From assembly GCA_003223935.1 (NCBI GenBank), contig QHXQ01000019.1, positions 1 through 64,000 on the forward strand: a DNA stretch of 64,000 nt, given 5' to 3'. The position numbers were made by a program, and so were the translations under genes. This DNA is from Acidobacteriota bacterium. Its GTDB lineage: Bacteria > Acidobacteriota > Blastocatellia > Pyrinomonadales > Pyrinomonadaceae. The notes under the pieces are model-generated. The model was not told the DNA's origin and searched no databases. It saw only the letters and a list, made by a program, of their open reading frames with translations. Below, piece by piece: positions 1 through 8,839 of this stretch (positions are counted from its first letter, which is position 1; each line of letters starts with the position of its first letter).

Positions 1-1981
1 GGAGACGGTCAACACCGTCCCGCCCGCAACCTACACCGCCATTCGCGATCACGGCACGCCGAAGCTTACGCTTGAAGAGGGCATCGCGGAGTGCCGCAAG
101 CTGTTCGACGATCTCAAGGCTGTCGGCATTGACATCAAGGCTGTGACGGAGAAGTTGCAGCAGGAAGGGCTGGCCTCTTTCGTCACCTCGTTCGATACGC
201 TTGTCGAATCCATCAAGTCGAAGCGCGACGCACTGCTCTCAGGCATACACGAAAGGCTGACCGCAAGCTTGGGCAAGTATGGCGACGCCGTCTCGGCCGC
301 CATCAAGGAAGCAGACAAGGGCGACGTGATGCGGCGCATCTGGCGTAAAGACGCCGCACTCTGGAAGGATGACCCAGAGCATCAGAAGATCATCAAGAAC
401 GCGCTCGGCTGGCTGACCGTGCCCGATCAAATGATCGGCACTGAGGATGATCTGGTCGAGTTCGCCGACCGCATCCGCAACGTGCGCGAGTTCAAACACG
501 TGATGGTCTGCGGCATGGGTGGCTCGTCCCTTTGTCCCGAAGTTTTGCGTCAGACTTTCGGCAAGCAGGAAGGCTACCCCGAACTGCTCGTGCTCGACTC
601 GACCGACCCCGATGCCTTCTCCGGCATCGCCGATCAGATCGACATCACGCACTGCATGTTCATCATCTCGTCGAAGTCGGGCACGACCACCGAGCCGGCC
701 GTCTTCTACAAATACTGGTACGATCAAGTTAGCCAGCGCAAAGAGAATCCGGGCGAGTGCTTTATCGCGATCACCGATCCGGGCACGAAGATGGAACAGG
801 ATGCGACGCGCGACAAATTCAAACGCATCTTCCTCAATCCGGCCGACATCGGCGGGCGCTACTCCGCGCTCTCCTATTTCGGCCTCGTCCCCGCCGCGCT
901 CGCGGGTGTGGACATACGCAAGCTGCTCGACCGCGCCGAACGCATCGTCCATGCGTGCGCGCAGGTCGTGCCGGCGGCCGATAATCCGGGCGCGAAGCTC
1001 GGTGCGATCTTGGGCGAGTGTGCAAAAGCTGGGCGCGACAAGTGCACGATCATCTGCGACGAGAAGATCGGTTCATTCGGTCTGTGGGTGGAGCAGTTGC
1101 TTGCCGAGAGCACGGGCAAGGAAGGCAAGGGCATCATCCCGATTGCGGGTGAGTCGCTCGGCTCGCCTTCGGTCTATGGCGATGATCGTCTGTTCGTCTC
1201 CGTCTCGGTCGGCAAGCTCGACAGCGAAACGGAAGCGAAACTAAAGGCGCTCGAAGCCGCCGGGCATCCGGTGGTCTATCGCACCTTGAATGACACCTAC
1301 GATCTCGGTGAAGAGTTCTTCTTGTGGGAGATCGCGACGGCGTTCGCCGGTTGGCGACTTGGCATCAATCCGTTCGATCAGCCGAACGTGCAAGAGTCGA
1401 AGGACGCGACCAAAGAGTTGCTCGAAGCTTACGCCCGCGACGGCAAGCTGACGGAGCAGCCGGTCGTCGCCACCGATGGCGCGTTGACCATCCATGCTGA
1501 CGACAAGACGCGCACGGAGTTGGCCACAGACAACGCAGCCGACGCGATCAAAGCGCATCTGGCGCGCGTCAAGCCTGGCGACTACATCGCGCTCCTTGAT
1601 TACATCGAAGAGACGCCGGAGCACGAAGAGGTCATTCAAGCGATTCGCACGCACCTGCGCGATGCGACCAAATGCGCGACCACGACGGGCTATGGCCCGC
1701 GCTTCCTGCATTCGACCGGCCAACTACACAAAGGCGGCCCCGACACAGGCGTCTTCTTGCAGGTCACCGCGCCCGACACGCGCGACGTGCCGATTCCGGG
1801 CGAGCCTTACACCTTCAACACCTTGAAGCAGGCGCAGGCGCTCGGCGATTTTCGTTCGCTCTCGACGCGCGGCCGCCGCGCCATCCGCGTTGACTTAGGC
1901 GCAGACGTGCTCGCTGGACTCAAACGCTTACAAGAGTTGATCGGCGAGGCCGTACCCGTAGCCGGCGCAACGGCGAAGTAA
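1..1981 (+). CDS. tal-pgi: Bifunctional transaldolase / glucose-6-phosphate isomerase, 5' partial
   Basis: The reading frame is open from base 2, so the gene begins before the window. The first codons read VNTVPPATY, the C-terminal signature of transaldolase, and the chain continues without a stop into a complete phosphoglucose isomerase half (MGGSSLCPEV at about base 515, SKSGTTTEP sugar-phosphate SIS motif at about base 670, then a second SIS-like half). Transaldolase moves a dihydroxyacetone unit between sugar phosphates; the isomerase interconverts glucose-6-P and fructose-6-P, so the fusion joins the exit of the pentose phosphate pathway to glycolysis. Such Tal-Pgi fusions of about 950 residues are known in some bacteria. 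It heads a run of pentose phosphate genes on the same strand. An internal start at 143 would cut the transaldolase tail and is rejected. Confidence 0.93.
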   Translation, partial: ETVNTVPPATYTAIRDHGTPKLTLEEGIAECRKLFDDLKAVGIDIKAVTEKLQQEGLASFVTSFDTLVESIKSKRDALLSGIHERLTASLGKYGDAVSAAIKEADKGDVMRRIWRKDAALWKDDPEHQKIIKNALGWLTVPDQMIGTEDDLVEFADRIRNVREFKHVMVCGMGGSSLCPEVLRQTFGKQEGYPELLVLDSTDPDAFSGIADQIDITHCMFIISSKSGTTTEPAVFYKYWYDQVSQRKENPGECFIAITDPGTKMEQDATRDKFKRIFLNPADIGGRYSALSYFGLVPAALAGVDIRKLLDRAERIVHACAQVVPAADNPGAKLGAILGECAKAGRDKCTIICDEKIGSFGLWVEQLLAESTGKEGKGIIPIAGESLGSPSVYGDDRLFVSVSVGKLDSETEAKLKALEAAGHPVVYRTLNDTYDLGEEFFLWEIATAFAGWRLGINPFDQPNVQESKDATKELLEAYARDGKLTEQPVVATDGALTIHADDKTRTELATDNAADAIKAHLARVKPGDYIALLDYIEETPEHEEVIQAIRTHLRDATKCATTTGYGPRFLHSTGQLHKGGPDTGVFLQVTAPDTRDVPIPGEPYTFNTLKQAQALGDFRSLSTRGRRAIRVDLGADVLAGLKRLQELIGEAVPVAGATAK

Positions 1982-2061
1982 ATGATGAAGGCGGAATGAT
2001 GAATGTTGAATGAGAAGTAGCTCGGCTTTCATTCATCATTCCGCCTTCATCCTTCATCATT
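1981..2061. repeat. Intergenic inverted repeat made of GATGAAN 7-mers
   Basis: The left arm (1981-2005) is a run of degenerate heptamers of the form GATGAAN. Its reverse complement reappears at 2030-2061, except that the right arm carries one extra 7-nt unit (CCTTCAT). The left arm starts in the stop codon of tal-pgi and the right arm ends about 20 bp before gnd. A transcript would fold into a long hairpin between the two genes. Confidence 0.8.
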
Positions 2062-2082
2062 TTCTGAATCGAGGATAAGACA

Positions 2083-3540
2083 ATGGCAACAGCAGAACCC
2101 GAAGTGACTCCGCAGAGCGCGAAGATCGGCATGATCGGTCTCGCCGTGATGGGCGAAAACCTCGCCATGAACATCGAACGCAACGGCTACCCTATCGCCG
2201 TTTACAATCGCAGCCCCGACAAAGTTGATGAGTTCGTCGCCCGCGCGGCGGGCAAAAAGGTGATCGGCACAAAATCGCCGGCCGATTTCGTCAAAGCATT
2301 GGAGCGCCCGCGCAAAGCGATCCTGCTCGTCAAAGCGGGCGAGGCCGTTGATAAGACCGTCGAGTCAATCATGCCCTATCTGGAAGAGGGCGACATCATC
2401 ATTGACGGCGGCAACTCTTACTTTCTCGACACCGAACGACGCGAGAAAGATTTGAAGGCGAAGGGCATCAACTTCATCGGCTCCGGCGTGTCGGGCGGCG
2501 AGAAGGGCGCGCTCTGGGGCCCATCTTTGATGCCGGGCGGCGACCGCGCGGCTTATGAGCAGATTCGGCCCATCTGGGAAGCGATTGCCGCGAACGTCGG
2601 CGACGGGCCATGCGTCACTTACATCGGCCCCGGCGGCGCAGGCCATTACGTCAAGATGGTGCACAACGGCATCGAGTACGGCGACATGCAACTCATCGCC
2701 GAAGCCTACGACATGATGCGCGGCATCCTCGGCATGTCGGCGGACGAAATGGCCGATGTGTTCGACGAGTGGAATAGCAGCGATCTGGAATCGTTCCTCG
2801 TCGAGATCACGGCGAAAATCCTGCGCGTCAAAGACCCTGAGACGAAAAAACCGTTAGTTGATCTCGTGCTTGATGTCGCCGGCCAGAAAGGCACGGGCAA
2901 GTGGACTTCAGACATCGCGCTCGACCTCGGCATCGTCACGCCGACGATTGATGCGGCGGTTGATACGCGCAACCTTTCGTCGCGTAAGCAAGAGCGCGTC
3001 GAGGCAAGCAAAGAGATCAACGGCCCTGAGCGCGGCTCATACACGGGCGACCGCAAGGAGATGATCCAAGCGATCCACGACGCGCTCTATGCGTCGAAGA
3101 TTTGCTCGTACACGCAGGGCATGAACCTGATTCGCGCCGGCTCGCAGGCGTGGAACTGGAACATAGACCTCGGCGAGTGCTCGCGCATCTGGAAGGGCGG
3201 GTGCATCATCCGCGCGCAGTTCCTCGACAAGATCAAACAGGCATATCAACGCCGCGCAGACCTGCCGAGCCTGCTGCTCGATTCGGACTTCAAAGCTTGG
3301 GTCGAACAGGCGCAACCGAATTGGCGCAAGGCCGTCGCGGCTGCCATTCAGACCGGCGTCGCCGTGCCCGGCATGTCGGCTTCAATCGGCTACTTCGACA
3401 CGTATCGCACGGCCGAACTGCCCTTGAATCTGACGCAGGCGCAGCGCGACTTCTTCGGTTCGCACACCTATGCGCGCACCGATAAGCCTGAGGCCGGCAT
3501 GATCCATACCGAGTGGGAAGAACTGCTCGGCAATCAATAA
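2083..3540 (+). CDS. gnd: 6-phosphogluconate dehydrogenase (decarboxylating)
   Basis: Oxidatively decarboxylates 6-phosphogluconate to ribulose-5-phosphate, making NADPH; cytosolic. The 485-residue length fits the dimeric long-chain family. The N-terminal Rossmann motif GLAVMGENLAMN lies at residues 19-30, the SGGEKGALWGP substrate loop at about 147-156, and the catalytic stretch KMVHNGIEYGDM at about 191-202 with the lysine and glutamate in place. The start ATG is preceded by GAGGATAAGA, a reasonable ribosome-binding site. It sits between tal-pgi and zwf, so the oxidative and non-oxidative branches are co-located. All core motifs are intact. Confidence 0.96.
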   Translation: MATAEPEVTPQSAKIGMIGLAVMGENLAMNIERNGYPIAVYNRSPDKVDEFVARAAGKKVIGTKSPADFVKALERPRKAILLVKAGEAVDKTVESIMPYLEEGDIIIDGGNSYFLDTERREKDLKAKGINFIGSGVSGGEKGALWGPSLMPGGDRAAYEQIRPIWEAIAANVGDGPCVTYIGPGGAGHYVKMVHNGIEYGDMQLIAEAYDMMRGILGMSADEMADVFDEWNSSDLESFLVEITAKILRVKDPETKKPLVDLVLDVAGQKGTGKWTSDIALDLGIVTPTIDAAVDTRNLSSRKQERVEASKEINGPERGSYTGDRKEMIQAIHDALYASKICSYTQGMNLIRAGSQAWNWNIDLGECSRIWKGGCIIRAQFLDKIKQAYQRRADLPSLLLDSDFKAWVEQAQPNWRKAVAAAIQTGVAVPGMSASIGYFDTYRTAELPLNLTQAQRDFFGSHTYARTDKPEAGMIHTEWEELLGNQ

Positions 3541-3547
3541 CGGCTCA

Positions 3548-3589
3548 GTCGTTGTGGGCGCGCGCATGTCCGTGCGCGCCCGCAACGAC
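3548..3589. other. GC-rich hairpin between gnd and zwf
   Basis: GTCGTTGTGGGCGCGC pairs with GCGCGCCCGCAACGAC, a 16-bp stem with one G-U pair around a loop of about 10 nt, starting 8 bp after the gnd stop. No T-run follows, so it is not a standard intrinsic terminator. It may be a processing or mRNA-stabilising structure separating gnd from zwf. Confidence 0.55.
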
Positions 3590-3735
3590 GACAAGCTCCC
3601 TGCGCCGGGCGAAAGCATGCTGGTCATCAATGAAACAGTTTGAAATATTTGATCGGCTTTCGCAGTTCGACCGGCGCAGGGCGTATATCTCTAAGCTCCA
3701 CGCCATTTCTTAAAGTTATTATCGAGGGCCAAGCG

Positions 3736-5277
3736 ATGTCAGCAACTGTAATGGATAACCCTCTGCGCGCAGGTGTTCGCCTTGAGCGCACGGCCGACCC
3801 ATGCACCGTCATCATCTTCGGCGCGACCGGCGATCTGACGAAAAGAAAACTCGTGCCCGCGCTCTACCGGCTCGTGCAAGAGCGACTCGTGCCCGGCGAG
3901 TTCGCCGTCGTCGGCGCGGCCCGCAGCGAGATGGGCCACGACGATTTTCGCGCGAAGATGAAAGACGCCGTCGCGCAGTTTTCCGAAGCCAAGCGCGTGG
4001 ACGAAGAGGTCTGGGACTCGTTCGCGCAAGGGCTATATTATTTGCCCGTCAACATTGACAGCCCCGACGATTACAAAAAACTGTCCGACCTGCTCGATCA
4101 GATTGACCGCGAGCGCGGCACGCAAGGCAATCGCGTCTTCTATCTCTCGACCGCGCCCGCGCTCTACGCCGAAGCGGTCAAGCAACTCGGTCAGTCGGGT
4201 CTCGTCAATCAAGAGAAGGGCTGGCGGCGCGTCATCATTGAGAAACCGTTCGGCACAGACTTGGCGACCGCCAAGCAGCTCAATCGCGACATCCATGAGC
4301 ACTTGGAAGAGTCGCAGATTTATCGCATCGATCACTATCTCGGCAAAGAGACAGTACAGAACCTGATGATCTTCCGGTTCGCGAACGGCATCTACGAACC
4401 GCTCTGGAACCGGCAGTACATTGACCACGTGCAGATCACGAACGCAGAGACGGTCGGCGTCGAAGGACGCGGCGGTTATTATGACAAGGCGGGCGTCGTC
4501 CGCGACATGATCCAGAACCACGTCTTTCAAGTGCTCTCGCACGTGGTGATGGAGCCGCCCGCGAGTCTCGGCGCAGAGGCCGTCCGCGACGAGAAGATCA
4601 AAGCGATGATGTCGGCACGGCCTTTCACTGCGGAGCGCGTGCGCAATGAATGCGTGCGCGGGCAATACGGCGCAGGCTCGATCAACGGCAAGCCCGTGCC
4701 CGGTTATCGTGAAGAGGAGGGCGTGCCGAAAGATTCAACGACCGAGACGTTCGCGATGGTCACGATGCGTTTTGACAACTGGCGCTGGTCGGGCGTGCCT
4801 TTCTACATCCGTTCGGGCAAGCGGCTGGCGAAGCGCGTCACGGAAGTGGCGATTCAGTTCAAGGATGCGCCGCACCAACTCTTCGGCCGCGAGATGATGG
4901 AGCAGGTTGCGCCGAATCAACTCGTCATACGCATCCAGCCCGACGAAGGCATTACCCTGCGCTTCGGCGCGAAAGTGCCCGGCCAGGTCACGCGCATCCG
5001 CGACGTGAACATGGACTTCCGCTACGGCGCATCGTTCGGCGTCCAACTCGCCGAAGCTTACGAACGCCTGTTGCTCGATTGCATCCTCGGCGATCCGACG
5101 CTTTATGCGCGCACGGACATGACCGAGCGCGGTTGGGAGATCGTCATGCCGATCCTCGAAGAGTGGGCCGCGACGAAAGCGGAAGCGCCGTTCCCGAACT
5201 ACGAAGCCGGCAGTTGGGGCCCGCAAGCCACGCATGATCTGTTGGCGAGTCAAGGGCGTCGTTGGAGAAGGCCGTAA
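3736..5277 (+). CDS. zwf: Glucose-6-phosphate 1-dehydrogenase
   Basis: First enzyme of the oxidative pentose phosphate pathway: oxidises glucose-6-P to 6-phosphogluconolactone with NADP+. The chain is 513 residues from ATG 3736, chosen because it has a GAGGG site 8 nt upstream; the open frame extends to 3640 but that extension has no family character. The nucleotide-binding motif GATGDLTKRK lies at residues 29-38, EKPFG at 169-173, and the active-site signature RIDHYLGKE at 197-205. The gene is followed at once by opcA, its assembly or activation partner in actinobacteria and cyanobacteria. Confidence 0.96.
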   Translation: MSATVMDNPLRAGVRLERTADPCTVIIFGATGDLTKRKLVPALYRLVQERLVPGEFAVVGAARSEMGHDDFRAKMKDAVAQFSEAKRVDEEVWDSFAQGLYYLPVNIDSPDDYKKLSDLLDQIDRERGTQGNRVFYLSTAPALYAEAVKQLGQSGLVNQEKGWRRVIIEKPFGTDLATAKQLNRDIHEHLEESQIYRIDHYLGKETVQNLMIFRFANGIYEPLWNRQYIDHVQITNAETVGVEGRGGYYDKAGVVRDMIQNHVFQVLSHVVMEPPASLGAEAVRDEKIKAMMSARPFTAERVRNECVRGQYGAGSINGKPVPGYREEEGVPKDSTTETFAMVTMRFDNWRWSGVPFYIRSGKRLAKRVTEVAIQFKDAPHQLFGREMMEQVAPNQLVIRIQPDEGITLRFGAKVPGQVTRIRDVNMDFRYGASFGVQLAEAYERLLLDCILGDPTLYARTDMTERGWEIVMPILEEWAATKAEAPFPNYEAGSWGPQATHDLLASQGRRWRRP

Positions 5278-5282
5278 CAGTT

Positions 5283-6452
5283 ATGGAAACTCAAACGCAT
5301 AATAGCAGTGCTGCGGTCTCTGTCTCAGGGATTGACGTCAGCAAGCTGGAAAAAGAACTCGCGGCGATGTGGCAGCCGGCCAAAAATGAGGATGGCACGG
5401 TCGCGGAAGCGGGCACGACGCGCGTATGCGTGTTGAACCTGATCGTCTATGCGGCGCAGCAAGAGGATCGCGCGGAGATTGATCAATTACTCGATGAGGT
5501 GACCGAGCAGACGCCGGGGCGCTCGATCATCCTCGTCGCTGATCGCGATTCGGCGGACGCGAAGCTTGAGGCTTACGTCTCGACGCGCTGTCAGACAAGC
5601 AGCCGAGGCGCGAAGCAGGTCTGCGGCGAACAGATCACGATTGAAGCGAGTGGGCCTGTGATCGAAACGGTCTCAACCGCCATCGAACCGCTCTTGATGC
5701 CCGACATGCCGGTCTTCCTCTGGTGGAAGGATATTCCGCATTATGAAGACAAGCTGTTCAACCGGCTCGTCGGCTTAGCGGATCGCGTCGTGATTGACTC
5801 GCTCGCCTTCGATCACCCGCACGAAGACTTGCTGCGTCTGGCCGAAATCATTCGCACGAACCCACAGTTCATGCTTGTGAGCGATCTGAACTGGGGGCGC
5901 ATGACCGCTTGGCGCTCGCTCGTCGCCAGCTTCTGGGACGTGGACGACTATCGCCCGCTGCTCGATCAGATTGACACGGTCATCGTCGAATACGATCCGC
6001 CCGATGTCGCACACAGCGCAATTGCGCCGCAGGCTTTGCTTATCATCGGTTGGCTCGCTTCGCGGTTGGGTTGGCAGTTCTTAGGGCAAGCGCCGCACAG
6101 CGACGGACAGACAACGCATTTCACCTTGCAGGCGCTCGGCGGGCGTGAGGTGAAGATTGAACTGCGCGCGCTGCCCGACCGTGAAGGGCGCGACGGTTGG
6201 CTCGCGTCTTTGACCTTGCGTGCCACACAAGCGGGCGCGGAGTTTCGTGTCGCGATGAACGAAGCGGGCACGAAGCTTGAGACGGAAGCGCGCATCGGCG
6301 ACGCGCACCACGTTGAGCGTGTGGTCGCTTATGAACAGAAGACGGAAGGGCAGCGGCTCAGTCGTGAGTTGGGCTTGCTCTTGCGCGACCGGATTTACGA
6401 AGCAGCGGTTACGGCGGCGGCGCAACTGCTCGCTGCCTTGTCACAAAGTTAG
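5283..6452 (+). CDS. opcA: Glucose-6-phosphate dehydrogenase assembly protein OpcA-like
   Basis: About 389 residues, starting 5 bp after the zwf stop. In cyanobacteria and actinobacteria OpcA activates or assembles glucose-6-P dehydrogenase. Family-like features are the central stretch MPDMPVFLWWKDIP, the adjacent LADRVVIDS, and a conserved C-terminal part ending in an alanine-rich helix. No catalytic motif is visible, as expected for an accessory protein. The open frame extends upstream to TTG 5262, inside zwf; ATG 5283 is preferred, with GGAGAAGG about 11 nt upstream. The zwf-opcA pairing is the strongest support for the assignment. Confidence 0.88.
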   Translation: METQTHNSSAAVSVSGIDVSKLEKELAAMWQPAKNEDGTVAEAGTTRVCVLNLIVYAAQQEDRAEIDQLLDEVTEQTPGRSIILVADRDSADAKLEAYVSTRCQTSSRGAKQVCGEQITIEASGPVIETVSTAIEPLLMPDMPVFLWWKDIPHYEDKLFNRLVGLADRVVIDSLAFDHPHEDLLRLAEIIRTNPQFMLVSDLNWGRMTAWRSLVASFWDVDDYRPLLDQIDTVIVEYDPPDVAHSAIAPQALLIIGWLASRLGWQFLGQAPHSDGQTTHFTLQALGGREVKIELRALPDREGRDGWLASLTLRATQAGAEFRVAMNEAGTKLETEARIGDAHHVERVVAYEQKTEGQRLSRELGLLLRDRIYEAAVTAAAQLLAALSQS

Positions 6453-6484
6453 ACGAGCTTGAAATAGTCCACCTTCCAAAGATC

Positions 6485-7468
6485 ATGATTCTGGCCGGAG
6501 ACATTGGCGGGACGAAAACCAACGTCGCGCTCTTCGAAGCGGACGCCGCACAACTCGGCGCGCCCATCACGCAACAGAGCTTTCCTTCCAAGCAGTATGA
6601 CTCGCTCGACGCGATCATCAAGGAGTACGTCGCGGCGCATCCGGCTGAAGTCAAGTACGCTTGCTTCGGCATTGCTGGCCCTGTGGTCGGCGGGCGCGTC
6701 GAGACGCCGAACCTTGCTTGGAAAGTTGATGGCAATGTGCTCGCCGAGACCATCGGCGTCGCGCGCGTCGCTCTTATTAACGACCTCGAAGCCACAGCCT
6801 ACGGCATCGAAGGCTTGAAAGATGCGCAACTCCACACGTTGAACGCAAGCGATCAGCCGCGCACAGGTCATCGCGCCCTGATCGCTGCGGGCACTGGCCT
6901 CGGCATGGCCGGTCTCTTCTGGGATGGCGGGCGTTATCACCCTATCGCCTCCGAAGGCGGGCACGCAGACTTCGCGCCGCGCAATGATACAGAAGTCGCG
7001 CTGCTGCGTTACCTGACTGAGAAGTTCGGCGGGCACGTCTCTTACGAGCGCGCGCTGTCCGGCCCCGGTCTCTTCAATATCTATAGTTTCCTGCGCGACA
7101 CGAAACAGGCGGACGAGCCGGACTGGCTCGCCGAAGAGATCGCGAGCGGCGATAAGACTGCGGCCGTGTCGAAGGCTGCGTTGGCGAACAAGGCTGAGTT
7201 GGCCGTCAAGGCGCTTGATCTGTTCGTCGAAATTTACGGCGCGGCGGCGGGCAATCTGGCGCTTACGTTCAAGTCGGTCGGCGGTCTCTACATCGGCGGC
7301 GGCATCGCGCCGAAGATCATAGAGAAGTTGAAGAGCGGCGGATTCTTGCATGCGTTTCAAGACAAAGGGCGTATGTCGTCGCTCGTCGCTTCGATCCCCG
7401 TGCACGTCATCCTCGACGACAAGACTGCACTCTACGGCGCGGCGCGCTGCGCCTACAACAACAGGTGA
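6485..7468 (+). CDS. glk: Glucokinase
   Basis: Phosphorylates glucose to glucose-6-phosphate with ATP, feeding the adjacent zwf and pgi. The 327-residue protein has the N-terminal phosphate-1 motif AGDIGGTKTNVALFE (residues 4-18), the INDLEATAYG segment with the catalytic aspartate, the AAGTGLGMAGLFW adenosine motif and SEGGHADFAP. The layout matches the Glk (COG0837) class rather than ROK kinases, because the ROK zinc-cysteine motif is absent. It lies 32 bp after opcA and its stop overlaps a GTG at 7465, so co-transcription with pgl is likely. Confidence 0.93.
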   Translation: MILAGDIGGTKTNVALFEADAAQLGAPITQQSFPSKQYDSLDAIIKEYVAAHPAEVKYACFGIAGPVVGGRVETPNLAWKVDGNVLAETIGVARVALINDLEATAYGIEGLKDAQLHTLNASDQPRTGHRALIAAGTGLGMAGLFWDGGRYHPIASEGGHADFAPRNDTEVALLRYLTEKFGGHVSYERALSGPGLFNIYSFLRDTKQADEPDWLAEEIASGDKTAAVSKAALANKAELAVKALDLFVEIYGAAAGNLALTFKSVGGLYIGGGIAPKIIEKLKSGGFLHAFQDKGRMSSLVASIPVHVILDDKTALYGAARCAYNNR

Positions 7469-7476
7469 CAAGAGAC

Positions 7477-8226
7477 ATGGCTACCCCGGAAACTACACCG
7501 GACGTTCGCATCTTTGAAGACTCAGAGGCGGTCGCGCGCGCGGCGACAGAGCGTTTCATCGAGCTTGCCCGCGAAGCGATTGACGCGCGCAGTCGTTTCA
7601 GCGTTGCGCTGGCCGGCGGCTCGACGCCGAAGCGCGTCTATGAACTGCTCGCCAGCGACGAGTTCAAAGATCAAGTTGATTGGGCGAAGGTGCATATCTT
7701 CTTCGGCGACGAGCGCTGCGTGCCGCCCGATCATCACGAAAGCAACTATCGCATGGCGCGCGAAGCACTGCTCGCGCAGGTCATGCTGCCACTTGAGAAC
7801 GTCCATCGCATGATCGGCGAAGGCGACGCGGTCGCCAATGCACGACTTTACGAAGATGAGCTACGCCAGTTCTTCGACGGCGCGCAGTGGCCGCAGCTTG
7901 ATCTCGTCATGCTCGGCATGGGCGACGACGGGCACACCGCCTCGCTCTTTCCCGGCTCGCGCGCGCTCCACGAAGACAAAGCTTGGGTCACGGCCAACTG
8001 GGTCGAGAAGTTCAGCACCTTCCGCATCACGTTGACTGCGCCCGCGATCAATCATGCCGCGCACATCATGTTCATCGTCACCGGCGCGGGCAAGACCGAC
8101 CGCCTACCCGAAGTCTTGAAGGGGCCGCGCGAGACGGATCGGCTGCCCTCGCAATTGATCCACCCCGTCAACGGCACGCTCGAATGGTTCACGGATAAAG
8201 CGGCAGCAGCCAAGCTATCAAACTGA
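7477..8226 (+). CDS. pgl: 6-phosphogluconolactonase (Pgl/DevB type)
   Basis: Hydrolyses 6-phosphogluconolactone to 6-phosphogluconate, the step between zwf and gnd. Family features are VALAGGSTPKRVYELL near residue 40, the HIFFGDERCVPPDHHESNY core at about 73-91, and LVMLGMGDDGHTASLFPG at about 140-157. About 249 residues, typical length. Two starts are possible: GTG 7465, which overlaps the glk stop as GTGA, and ATG 7477. I list ATG; the choice changes only four residues. With zwf, opcA and gnd present, the whole oxidative branch is encoded here. Confidence 0.94.
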   Translation: MATPETTPDVRIFEDSEAVARAATERFIELAREAIDARSRFSVALAGGSTPKRVYELLASDEFKDQVDWAKVHIFFGDERCVPPDHHESNYRMAREALLAQVMLPLENVHRMIGEGDAVANARLYEDELRQFFDGAQWPQLDLVMLGMGDDGHTASLFPGSRALHEDKAWVTANWVEKFSTFRITLTAPAINHAAHIMFIVTGAGKTDRLPEVLKGPRETDRLPSQLIHPVNGTLEWFTDKAAAAKLSN

Positions 8227-8246
8227 TCCTATAGTCGAGAGAAATT

Positions 8247-8699
8247 ATGAAACCGAAACGAATCGCCATCGGCAGCGACCACGCGGGCTTTGAGGCGAAA
8301 GAGCAGGCGAAGCGCGAGATCGAGCATCTCGGTCTTGAGATCGAGGATAAGGGCACGAACAGCTTGCAGAGTGTTGACTATCCAGACTTCGGCGCGGCTG
8401 TCGGCCAAGCCGTAGCAAACGGCGAGGTGGATCGTGGCGTCGTCATCTGCGGCAGCGGCATCGGCATCTCGATTGCCGCGAACAAAGTGCACGGCGTCCG
8501 CGCGGCGCTCTGTTGGAACGAAGAGACGGCGCGGCTCGCGCGCCAACACAACGATGCCAACGTGCTCTGCATCGGCGCGCGTTTCATCCCAGCGGACGAG
8601 GCGGCGCGCATGATCCGCGTCTTCATGGAGACGGAGTTCGACGGCGGTCGCCATGCGGAGCGCATCGAGAAGTTGACGAAATTGGACGAGGCGCGGTGA
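8247..8699 (+). CDS. rpiB: Ribose-5-phosphate isomerase B
   Basis: Interconverts ribulose-5-P and ribose-5-P, the step after Gnd. The 150-residue chain has the RpiB/LacAB signatures [12 protein letters not shown] (residues 7-18), [10 protein letters not shown] near 44-53, [16 protein letters not shown] near 65-80 with the active-site cysteine, and the [13 protein letters not shown] segment near 100-112. ATG 8247 has GAGAGAAA upstream. It lies 20 bp behind pgl and looks like the last gene of the compact pentose phosphate run, being followed by an inverted repeat. Confidence 0.95.
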   Translation: MKPKRIAIGSDHAGFEAKEQAKREIEHLGLEIEDKGTNSLQSVDYPDFGAAVGQAVANGEVDRGVVICGSGIGISIAANKVHGVRAALCWNEETARLARQHNDANVLCIGARFIPADEAARMIRVFMETEFDGGRHAERIEKLTKLDEAR

Positions 8700-8738
8700 A
8701 GCGCCGAGACGAGCTTGAATGGATGTAGCGCGAAGAGT

Positions 8739-8833
8739 CTCATACCAAGACGCAAAGTCGCAAAGGAAGACGCAAAGAAGTTGAACGGCTCTCTTTGCGT
8801 CCTTTTCTTTGCGCCTTTGCATCTTGGCGTGAG
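8739..8833. repeat. Intergenic inverted repeat of CGCAAAG words, carrying an SD
   Basis: The left arm (8739-8779) carries CGCAAAG words; the right arm (8793-8833) is its imperfect reverse complement ending in CTTGGCGTGAG. The outermost right-arm bases plus the next G form GAGG, 5 nt before TTG 8840. A related element lies at 11602-11692. Folding would pair that ribosome-binding site with the left arm. Confidence 0.75.
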
Positions 8834-8839
8834 GTTAAT

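Noticed and set aside
239-952. Long antisense open frames within tal-pgi and many other genes
   Set aside because: High-GC third positions create open shadow frames; these lack ribosome-binding sites and family motifs, while the sense frames carry clear enzymes.
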